The position numbers and the translations under genes are program-made. Under the pieces are notes generated by a model, which saw nothing but the letters and a program-made list of their open reading frames with translations, was not told the origin of the DNA and searched no databases. A stretch of DNA of 64,000 nucleotides from Psychrobacter arenosus (GTDB lineage: Bacteria > Pseudomonadota > Gammaproteobacteria > Pseudomonadales > Moraxellaceae), in assembly GCF_904848165.1 (NCBI RefSeq), contig NZ_LR884459.1, positions 124,001 to 188,000 on the forward strand. Direction: 5' to 3'. The number at the start of each line of letters is the position of its first letter. Within the stretch, counting starts at the first letter, position 1. Below, piece after piece: positions 1 through 5,862 of this stretch.

Positions 1-1159
1 GCCGGCACCAGTGGGCTCCTATCATGATGCAGTGGCTCGGGCGTCACAGTCTGTCGTGAATATTTATACTACGCAAGTCGTGAATAACCACCCTTATATG
101 GACGATCCGGTACTGCGCCGCTTTTTTGAGTTTCATGGTGGCATGCCCGAGCAAGAGCATGGCGAGACCAACTTAGGCTCAGGGGTGATTGTCTCGCAGG
201 ATGGCTATATCGTCACCAATGCTCACGTTATCGAGAAAGCGGACGAAATAACCGTGTCTTTTAATGATGGCCGCCGTAGTCGTGCGACGATCATTGGTAC
301 CGACCCTGATAGCGATTTGGCTGTGATTAAGGTCGATATGTCAGGATTGACCCCGCTAGCTTTCCGCTCAAAACCTAGTAAGGTAGGTGATGTGGCGCTC
401 GCTATTGGTAATCCCTTTGGCGTAGGCCAGACAGTCACCCAAGGTATTATCTCAGCGACCGGTCGTACGGGGCTGGGGGTCAATAAGTTTGAGGACTTTA
501 TTCAGACGGATGCTGCTATTAACCCAGGTAACTCGGGCGGGGCATTGGTCGATGCTTATGGTCAGCTAGTGGGTATCAATACCGTGATTTTCTCACGCTC
601 TGGAGGCTCGATGGGGATTGGTTTTGCTATTCCTACCTCGCTGGTTGAGCAAGTGATGAATGCGCTGATTAAAGATGGGCGAGTGCGCCGCGGTTGGTTA
701 GGGATTGAAGTGCAGTCACAATTGCGTGATCCCACCCAGCTTAATACCACTACTGGGGTAGAAGTGCTCAATGTCGTTCCAGAAAGTCCTTCTGCACAAA
801 GCGGTCTTCAGATTGGCGACGTGATTTTAAGCATTGATGGCGTAGAAATGACGGATGCCAATACGTTAATCCAATATGTGGCTCGTAAAGCGCCCGATAC
901 TGTGTTGAATACGCAAGTGCTACGTATGGTAGGCAACAAACAAGTGAATAAACAGATTCAAATTATCTTGGCAGAGCGTCCACCGCAAGAGAATGTCGAG
1001 CCACCACTGATTGACCAGCCTTATTTGGATGAGCCGAGTGCTGGCGGGTTTACGGAAGACAGTGGTAATGGTACACCGATGACCGAAGAAGAGCGGTTGC
1101 GGTTACGCGAAGAATTGATTGAACTGTTTGAAAAAGACGCAGCGCGCAATAAGCAGTAA
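1..1159 (+). CDS. HtrA/DegP-family periplasmic serine protease (5' end outside window)
   Basis: The open frame runs in from the window edge, so the signal or anchor region is missing and the first GTG (position 11) is not a real start. The trypsin-like catalytic triad is visible: His codon at 224 (TNAHVI), Asp at 314 (DSDLAVIK) and Ser at 533 (GNSGGAL). A single PDZ domain follows (about 690-970: GWLGIEVQ, SGLQIGDVILSIDG), then an acidic/charged tail. One PDZ fits the DegS/AlgW/HhoB type better than two-PDZ DegP, but the missing N-terminus prevents a firm choice. The family degrades or senses misfolded envelope proteins, and DegS/AlgW cleave anti-sigma factors. A terminator follows at once. 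Confidence 0.9.
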   Translation, partial: PAPVGSYHDAVARASQSVVNIYTTQVVNNHPYMDDPVLRRFFEFHGGMPEQEHGETNLGSGVIVSQDGYIVTNAHVIEKADEITVSFNDGRRSRATIIGTDPDSDLAVIKVDMSGLTPLAFRSKPSKVGDVALAIGNPFGVGQTVTQGIISATGRTGLGVNKFEDFIQTDAAINPGNSGGALVDAYGQLVGINTVIFSRSGGSMGIGFAIPTSLVEQVMNALIKDGRVRRGWLGIEVQSQLRDPTQLNTTTGVEVLNVVPESPSAQSGLQIGDVILSIDGVEMTDANTLIQYVARKAPDTVLNTQVLRMVGNKQVNKQIQIILAERPPQENVEPPLIDQPYLDEPSAGGFTEDSGNGTPMTEEERLRLREELIELFEKDAARNKQ

Positions 1160-1200
1160 TTAATGTTAATTTGCTGTTATTGTTAATCTCGTAAAACAGA

Positions 1201-1232
1201 AAAGCAGAGGCTATAAAGTCTCTGCTTTTTTT
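1201..1232 (+). terminator. Rho-independent terminator after the HtrA-type gene
   Basis: A GCAGAG/CTCTGC stem with a 10-base loop is flanked by an A-run and a T-run. It lies about 40 bases after the protease stop. The symmetry means it can also stop minus-strand transcription from the ferredoxin gene. Confidence 0.8.
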
Positions 1233-1281
1233 ATGGGAAATATTTGTGCCAATTATAGAATGATTGGCGGGCTAAAAAAGG

Positions 1282-1548
1282 CTAGTCCTTGATACGTTCA
1301 TGACAGATATGAATGACGCCTTGCACCCGGCAACAGCAGGGTAGGATCTCATCTTCTTCAATCATAGCTAGCGGTATAATGGCATAGTCTATAGGGTGCG
1401 AGCCTGAGACTAAGCGTACGCGGCAACTGCCACAATAGCCTTCCTTACACTGAAACTCGACCTCATGACCGGTACGCAATAGGCCATCTAATAAAGTTTC
1501 GTCTTCATGCAAATAAAACTGTGTCCGACTGGTTTTTACCCAGGTCAT
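1282..1548 (-). CDS. yfaE: 2Fe-2S ferredoxin, YfaE type (NrdB cofactor maintenance)
   Basis: An 88-residue plant-type 2Fe-2S ferredoxin. The cluster cysteines are C34, C39 and C42 (CKEGYCGSC) and one of the C71-C73 triplet (EILPCCCR). Both segments are close to what I remember of E. coli YfaE, which is also encoded next to nrdB. In E. coli YfaE supplies electrons to rebuild the diferric-tyrosyl radical of NrdB. Here it sits 194 bp downstream of nrdB on the same strand, so the same role is inferred. The 194 bp gap holds no gene, and whether both genes share a transcript cannot be told from sequence. Confidence 0.9.
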   Translation of the reverse strand: MTWVKTSRTQFYLHEDETLLDGLLRTGHEVEFQCKEGYCGSCRVRLVSGSHPIDYAIIPLAMIEEDEILPCCCRVQGVIHICHERIKD

Positions 1549-1742
1549 AACTCACCTTTATAGTCTATAGTTAAGCAATCCACTAGCTAGCCAGCACTTT
1601 ACAGCTCCCAATTTAACGCAGGTAAGCTACAAAATGATGACCGTATATCCACTCTAAAACCTATGGTTGCCAGAGCGTAGCTAAAAGCTAGGATGGCAGT
1701 TCATAAGTAAACCTTAGAGCTCGAAGGCTTATAATTTAAAGC

Positions 1743-2876
1743 TTATAATTCAAAGTCGTCAAAGTCACTATTCGATAGGTCTGAATCGATTTGACCAACC
1801 AAGTACGAGCTGATCTCGGTTTCTTGTGGCGCGACCTGTACGTTATCTGATGACAGCCAAGTATTAATCCAAGGGATAGGGTTGGATTTTGCCTCTGAGA
1901 AGATAGCGGGTAGGCCCACAGCTTCCATACGTAAATTGGTGATATATTCTATGTACTGGCAAAGAATGTCTTTATTTAAGCCAATCATGGAGCCGTCTTT
2001 AAATAGGTAACCTGCCCAATCCTTTTCTTGTTCAGCTGCCTTACGGAAAATCTCAATGCTGTCATCAAAGCATTCTTTGGCAATTTCAACCATTTCAGGG
2101 TCGTCTTTACCATTGCGCATTAAGTTGAGCATGTGCTGGGTGCTGGTTAAATGTAGAGCTTCATCACGGGCGATCAATTTAATAATTTTGGCGTTGCCTT
2201 CCATTAGCTTACGTTCAGCAAAGGCGAACGAGCAGGCGAATGAGACATAGAAACGAATGGCTTCAAGTACGTTCACCGCCATGATGCATAAGTAGAGTTT
2301 CTTTTTTAGAATTCTCAAATCTACGGTGATTTCTTTACCATTTATAGTATGCGTGCCTGCGCCAAACAAGCTATAGACTTGCGAGTGCTGATACAGGTCG
2401 TCGTAGTATTTCGCGATATCTGACGCGCGGTCTAGGATGTTTTTGTTTTCCATAATGTCATCAAATACTAAACTTGGGTCATTGACGATGTTACGGATAA
2501 TGTGGGTATAGCTGCGCGAGTGAATGGTCTCAGAAAATGACCAAGTTTCAATCCAAGTCTCTAGCTCAGGGATAGACACCAACGGCAATAACACAACGTT
2601 GGGGCTACGGCCTTGAATCGAGTCGAGCAGGGTCTGATACTTTAAGTTACTTAAGAAGATATGCTGCTCATGCGAAGATAGATTGCCAAAGTCGAGACGG
2701 TCGCGCGACACGTCCACTTCTTCAGGACGCCAAAAGAAAGACAGTTGCTTTTCAATCAGTTGCTCAAAGATAGGGTGCTTTTGTTGGTCGTAACGGGCGA
2801 CGTTGACCGGTTGACCAAAAAACATGGGTTCTTTGAGGGCATTGTTTGGCGTTTGGCAAAAAATTGAGTAGGTCAT
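1743..2876 (-). CDS. nrdB: Ribonucleoside-diphosphate reductase class Ia, beta subunit
   Basis: The radical-bearing small subunit, partner of NrdA, which makes dNDPs from NDPs. Sequence blocks such as [33 protein letters not shown] and ARDEALHLT (di-iron and Tyr-radical region) match E. coli NrdB almost residue for residue. I chose the ATG at 2876 (MTYSIFCQ), which matches the E. coli N-terminus and has AAGG upstream. A longer frame opens at 2939, but its extra 21 residues match nothing. The length from 2876 is 377 residues, normal for the family. The acidic/aromatic C-terminal tail that docks on NrdA is present (DDFEL). Unusually, nrdA is about 3 kb upstream with unrelated genes between. Confidence 0.97.
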   Translation of the reverse strand: MTYSIFCQTPNNALKEPMFFGQPVNVARYDQQKHPIFEQLIEKQLSFFWRPEEVDVSRDRLDFGNLSSHEQHIFLSNLKYQTLLDSIQGRSPNVVLLPLVSIPELETWIETWSFSETIHSRSYTHIIRNIVNDPSLVFDDIMENKNILDRASDIAKYYDDLYQHSQVYSLFGAGTHTINGKEITVDLRILKKKLYLCIMAVNVLEAIRFYVSFACSFAFAERKLMEGNAKIIKLIARDEALHLTSTQHMLNLMRNGKDDPEMVEIAKECFDDSIEIFRKAAEQEKDWAGYLFKDGSMIGLNKDILCQYIEYITNLRMEAVGLPAIFSEAKSNPIPWINTWLSSDNVQVAPQETEISSYLVGQIDSDLSNSDFDDFEL

Positions 2877-3010
2877 TGAGCTTACCTTGCGAATTACGTT
2901 TATTGAAGGGGTAGCGTGGGGTAGCAGAGTATATCCCACAGTGCTTTATTAAGTTTGGAAACTTTTTTTAGTGCTTGGGTTTTATTCGTTATTTAGTTAT
3001 AGGAAGAAAA

Positions 3011-3403
3011 CTAAATCCAGTTTTCAACTCTTAGATTGGGTACACGGTCGAACTCTTTAACATTGTTAGTGACTAATGTGGCATCTAGGGCTAATGCGTG
3101 CGCCGCTATTAACATGTCGAGACTGCCGATGACTTGGCCCTTAGCTTGCAGTTCATTACGTAGTCTTGCATAATGCCAAATACAAGCTTGGTCGAATGGT
3201 TCAATCGCAAAAGGCTTAACAAATTTTTCTAGCGCCACTTTATTCTTGATTAAACCACTTTTTTCGACCCCAAAGGCTAACTCACAAATACTAACGGTCG
3301 ATAGCTTAATTTGTTGTGGCTGAAACTGTCTGAACTTTTCAATCACTTGTGGTGGCTGTTCTTTAATAATATAAATACAAATATTAGAATCTAATAAATA
3401 CAT
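3011..3403 (-). CDS. vapC: PIN-domain ribonuclease toxin, VapC family
   Basis: A 130-residue PIN domain. Acidic active-site positions are visible: D5 in LLDSN, the Glu of ICELAFG, and the Asp residues of GSLDMLIAAHAL and the C-terminal NVKEFDRV segment. VapC toxins are Mg-dependent RNases, several of which cut initiator tRNA or rRNA; the target here is unknown. The gene follows vapB with an 8-bp gap on the same strand, the standard order for this family. It has no visible damage and looks functional. Confidence 0.93.
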   Translation of the reverse strand: MYLLDSNICIYIIKEQPPQVIEKFRQFQPQQIKLSTVSICELAFGVEKSGLIKNKVALEKFVKPFAIEPFDQACIWHYARLRNELQAKGQVIGSLDMLIAAHALALDATLVTNNVKEFDRVPNLRVENWI

Positions 3404-3411
3404 ATCGATGC

Positions 3412-3780
3412 CTACTTATCTGGACTATCTAAAAATAGTTGACTTAAAGCGGCATTCTTCTCAACTTCTGCCATATCGGCCAGTCGATTTTCCTTTTCTC
3501 TGTCTTTAAAACAGTCGGCAAAATCTGAATCAAATCCTGCTAAGCCTTGAACAAACTCGTCCCAAACACTTACTTGAGTTTGCTTAGGTGTTAACACGAT
3601 ACTGTCACCCACTTTTTTTATCTCTAAAGTATCTATGTCAGCGTCAAAGCGATAAGCTTTAGGTAGACGCACCGCTTGGCTGTTGCCGGACATAAAGACT
3701 TTAGCGGTGTCTGATTGTGTCTGACTATCAGGTTTGCTCTTAATGTCTACATTATCTTCTAGCCGTTGCACTGTTTCCAT
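3412..3780 (-). CDS. vapB: AbrB/MazE-type antitoxin, VapB
   Basis: A 122-residue antitoxin. A swapped-hairpin AbrB DNA-binding domain covers about residues 27-70 (AKVFMSGNSQAVRLPKAYRF, then DTLEIKKVGDSIVLTP). The acidic C-terminal half (DSDFADCF onward) would wrap the VapC active site. The start at 3780 has a good Shine-Dalgarno (AAGGGG). This leaves about 25 polar residues before the AbrB domain, longer than the usual few residues; an internal start is possible but has no better ribosome site. It probably represses its own operon through the palindrome at 3812-3833. Confidence 0.9.
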   Translation of the reverse strand: METVQRLEDNVDIKSKPDSQTQSDTAKVFMSGNSQAVRLPKAYRFDADIDTLEIKKVGDSIVLTPKQTQVSVWDEFVQGLAGFDSDFADCFKDREKENRLADMAEVEKNAALSQLFLDSPDK

Positions 3781-3811
3781 GAGTATCCCCTTAATCGCTT
3801 ATTTGGATAAT

Positions 3812-3833
3812 GTATATACGATAGCATATATAC
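3812..3833. promoter_or_regulatory. Inverted repeat upstream of vapBC, likely VapB operator
   Basis: GTATATA and TATATAC form perfect 7-base arms separated by 8 bases. The element starts 32 bases upstream of the vapB start, where the vapBC promoter should lie. AbrB-type antitoxins bind such AT-rich palindromes with their toxin to autoregulate. The operator role is inferred from position and symmetry only. Confidence 0.55.
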
Positions 3834-3886
3834 GTTACTCTAATGTGGTGAATCTAGGGTAATCAAGTTTAGGTGGTGGCTTTAAA

Positions 3887-3945
3887 GTAGGGTGGGTTAG
3901 TTTTGCTGAGTTCTCGGAGAGAATGAAGACTAAACGTAACCCACC
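3887..3945. repeat. Copy of a GTAGGGTGGGTTAG...GTAACCCACC hairpin repeat
   Basis: The left end GTAGGGTGGGTTAG and right end GTAACCCACC are near-complementary, so the segment can fold back. The same ends recur at 51044-51151, and a short relative (GGTTAGCGAAGCGTAACCCACG) lies near 5031-5055. It is a dispersed intergenic repeat family in this genome, with no coding capacity. Confidence 0.65.
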
Positions 3946-3975
3946 TAATAATGTAGCGACTTTCTATATATCGTT

Positions 3976-4084
3976 GGTGGGTTATTAACCCACCCTACAA
4001 ATCTCGTAAATTTTGGGCGTAGGCTGTGGCTTTAGTCCAGCACATTTATTAGGTTTATAATACTGGGTAGGATTCCTAGGCTAC
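3976..4084. repeat. Dispersed structured repeat, copy 1
   Basis: About 109 bp. It begins with a perfect palindrome (GGTGGGTTA-T-TAACCCACC). The rest folds as a second arm: GTAGGCTG near the start pairs with CAGCCTAC near the end in copy 2, and is partly decayed here. It aligns with 5191-5300 over its whole length with about 15 mismatches by hand. It lies in the 480-bp gap between vapB and the KTSC gene, which otherwise shows nothing. Confidence 0.75.
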
Positions 4085-4259
4085 TTTTTACCCGATATTT
4101 CATACATAATAAATCTGACTGATTTAGTGAGTTTCTTCAGTACACCTCCAATAAATTTGGAAAGTTAGAAGATTTATTAAGTATAAAATCTATCATAAGG
4201 CGATGATAACAGCTCGTAAGCTATTACCATCAGTAAAAATTAAATTCTAATTCTTTTAG

Positions 4260-4487
4260 TTAGACAGATCTTCTTGCATAACTATGTTTGACGTGTGAAT
4301 TAATATATCCATTAAGACCGTCACCAGACAAAGCCAATCTTTTCATAGTTTCAATACGATTAGCTCCTGCTGATGCATAGGTGTATAAATACATTCCGCC
4401 TCTCTTAAAACGTACAGCTATAGAGTCATAACTAATTTCATATGCTTCTATACCTGAGTCGTTACCGATATCACGATATCTTTCCAT
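4260..4487 (-). CDS. KTSC-domain protein
   Basis: A 75-residue protein matching my recollection of the KTSC fold. It has the pattern of a beta strand with YDSIAVRFKRGG, an aromatic strand (MYLYTYASAG), a helix (IETMKRLALSGDGLNGYIN) and a tyrosine near the end. KTSC domains occur at the C-terminus of some lysyl-tRNA synthetases and as stand-alone small proteins of unknown function. The ATG at 4487 is 5 bp after the stop of the preceding small gene, and its Shine-Dalgarno (GGAG) overlaps that stop codon, indicating translational coupling. It is the last gene of a three-gene mini-operon. Confidence 0.75.
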   Translation of the reverse strand: MERYRDIGNDSGIEAYEISYDSIAVRFKRGGMYLYTYASAGANRIETMKRLALSGDGLNGYINSHVKHSYARRSV

Positions 4488-4492
4488 ACTCT

Positions 4493-4669
4493 TTACTCCA
4501 GAGTTAAGAAATTATTGTGACCATCACTTACGATTCTTTTTGGACAAGAGATATGATTTGCACTAGAATAGTCGGCTCTAATCGAAGCTATTCTATTGGC
4601 ATACCACTTGTGGAAGTCGATAGTCTTAACTTCCTGACATTGAATACGCCAATATTCAACGTCTGCCAT
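4493..4669 (-). CDS. Small hypothetical protein, middle gene of the mini-operon
   Basis: A 58-codon frame starting MADVEYWRIQ and ending NNFLTLE. I do not recognise a family. It has an aromatic- and charge-mixed composition typical of a folded protein, two cysteines (C11, C41) and a FHKWY segment. It lies 30 bp after the stop of the upstream small gene and ends 5 bp before the KTSC start. The end of its coding sequence carries the Shine-Dalgarno of the KTSC gene. Its own ribosome site is weak, so it may be translated by coupling. The spacing is the main evidence that it is real. Confidence 0.55.
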   Translation of the reverse strand: MADVEYWRIQCQEVKTIDFHKWYANRIASIRADYSSANHISCPKRIVSDGHNNFLTLE

Positions 4670-4699
4670 GGCATAGGTAATTTATTATCTATGCCATTT

Positions 4700-4876
4700 T
4701 TATCTTCTTTTATCTACTTCATGTGCAACTCCTTTATAGCTTCCCTTCATACCGCTCATAAATTGACCTGTACTAGCATCTCTCTTTAGAGAATGAGCTG
4801 GATTACTTGGGTGTATCATTTGAGTTCTATTGTTGACTGAACCCTTACGTGTGCTACGACCAGTATTTTTGGCCAT
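4700..4876 (-). CDS. Small basic hypothetical protein (MAKNTGRSTR type)
   Basis: A 58-residue, strongly basic protein. It starts MAKNTGRSTRKGSVNNRTQ, contains a KRDASTGQFMSG motif and ends near YKGVAHEVDKRR. From memory this matches a widespread family of about 60-residue uncharacterised proteins with an N-terminal NTGR.TR.G.V..R.Q pattern and a central KRD..TG.FM motif; I could not check this. A textbook Shine-Dalgarno (AAGGAG) lies 8 bases before the ATG. It is the first gene of the unit that continues with the two small genes downstream. Confidence 0.7.
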   Translation of the reverse strand: MAKNTGRSTRKGSVNNRTQMIHPSNPAHSLKRDASTGQFMSGMKGSYKGVAHEVDKRR

Positions 4877-5190
4877 CAATAATGCTCCTTAGGTTTATAT
4901 TGAACTATCTCTTTGGTTTAATAACACTTCTAGCTTCTATTTCACCTCCTCAATTATTATTTAAAATAAAGTCAAACTATGGTTCTGATGCTCAGTAGTG
5001 CTAGTAAATCCTGCAAATGTCGTAGCGTGTGGTTAGCGAAGCGTAACCCACGGAATCAGAACACAAATCTAATCATTGAAATACGGTGATAAATGATTAA
5101 ATCTTAGTCTTAATTAAACTCAACGCTTTATCCTCTACCCAAACCGTAGGTTGCACCCACGCTACGGTTCTTGCAGAAAAATTCAAAAGT

Positions 5191-5300
5191 GGTGGGTTAT
5201 TAACCCACCCTACAAATCATGTAAATGTTGACCGTAGGCTGTGGCTTTAGCCCAGCGGATTTATGAGGTTTATAATGCTGGGCAAGATGCCCAGCCTACG
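5191..5300. repeat. Dispersed structured repeat, copy 2
   Basis: The better-preserved copy of the element at 3976-4084. It begins with GGTGGGTTA-T-TAACCCACC. GTAGGCTG then pairs with CAGCCTAC at the far end and CCCAGC with GCTGGG inside, giving a long stem-loop. Half-elements with the GTAGGCTG...TTTAGCCCAGC core recur near 50190 and 50866, and inverted at 51535-51557. The family is non-coding and intergenic. Confidence 0.75.
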
Positions 5301-5345
5301 CGAACCTTATTACCGTCGCTAATCAATTGAAAGCCTTTTCTCTTT

Positions 5346-5518
5346 GTCGAGGGACGAGGCGCGGCCATAGTCATTAAAGATAGACTGCCCATGCCTCGCA
5401 TATCAGAAAATTCTATTTAAAGAATTTTCACTTGCGAACCTAACAAAGCAGTACTTTGTTTTAACGGTTCTCATCCCTGTCTAAAATGCTCCGATGTTAA
5501 GGCTAGAAAATCCCTCTC
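5346..5518. repeat. Dispersed repeat beginning GTCGAGGGACGAG, copy 1
   Basis: GTCGAGGGACGAG, CGGC-ATAG, TCTGCC-like and CGCAT blocks appear in the same order here and at 20731-20828, and both copies end with a CCGATG(T/C)TAA(A/G)GCTA block. This copy carries an extra stretch of about 60 bp in the middle. It is non-coding in both places. Confidence 0.55.
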
Positions 5519-5740
5519 CTGCGAAGCAGTGTTTTTCACTCATTTAGAAAAGGGAGACTTTAAAGCCTGCAAAATCCCTCTCTTGTGAAGCAGTGCTTCT
5601 TACCCATTTACAAAAGGAGGCTTAGAAGCATAAAAAATCCCTCTAAATCTCCCTTTAAAAAAGGGAGACTTCAAAGCCTGCAAAATACCTCTTTTGCGAA
5701 ATAGTGCTGCTACTCATTTAAAAGGGAGACTTCAAAGCTT
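5507..5740. repeat. Four degenerate tandem units (AAAATCCCTCT...GGGAGACTT.AAAGC)
   Basis: Units begin near 5507, 5571, 5633 and 5682 and run about 50-64 bp each. Each starts AAAATCCCTC or a close variant and most end in GGGAGACTT(T/C)AAAGC. CCCTC near the start can pair with GAGGG-like sequence near the end of a unit. The units differ in length and in the middle, so this is not a CRISPR. Together with the flanking repeats it explains most of the 985-bp gap between the small-gene operon and nrdA. Confidence 0.65.
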
Positions 5741-5800
5741 AAAGAATCCATCCCCAACCCTGAAAGCCGTATAAAAATTGCATATCAATTTTAGGCTTGC

Positions 5801-5830
5801 AAGGGAATTTCTTTAAATAGAAATTCCCTT
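5801..5830. repeat. Perfect hairpin downstream of nrdA
   Basis: AAGGGAATTTC and GAAATTCCCTT are perfect 11-base arms around an 8-base loop, 33 bp beyond the nrdA stop. There is no T-run on the 3' side in the nrdA direction, so it is not a standard terminator. It could protect the nrdA mRNA 3' end or belong to the neighbouring repeats. Confidence 0.6.
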
Positions 5831-5862
5831 AAAAAAGGAAGGGGGCTTCCTACAGCGATTTC

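Noticed and set aside
4517-4789. Plus-strand 90-codon open frame
   Set aside because: It lies opposite the two small minus-strand genes, which have ribosome sites and operon spacing. The plus frame has no ribosome site and no recognisable features.
4935-4965. Strong GAGGAGGTG Shine-Dalgarno-like sequence on the minus strand near 4950
   Set aside because: No ATG, GTG or TTG follows at a usable distance with an open frame, so no gene can be assigned.
5507-5740. Tandem repeats as a possible CRISPR array
   Set aside because: Units differ in length and sequence, there is no constant repeat with unique spacers, and no cas genes are nearby.
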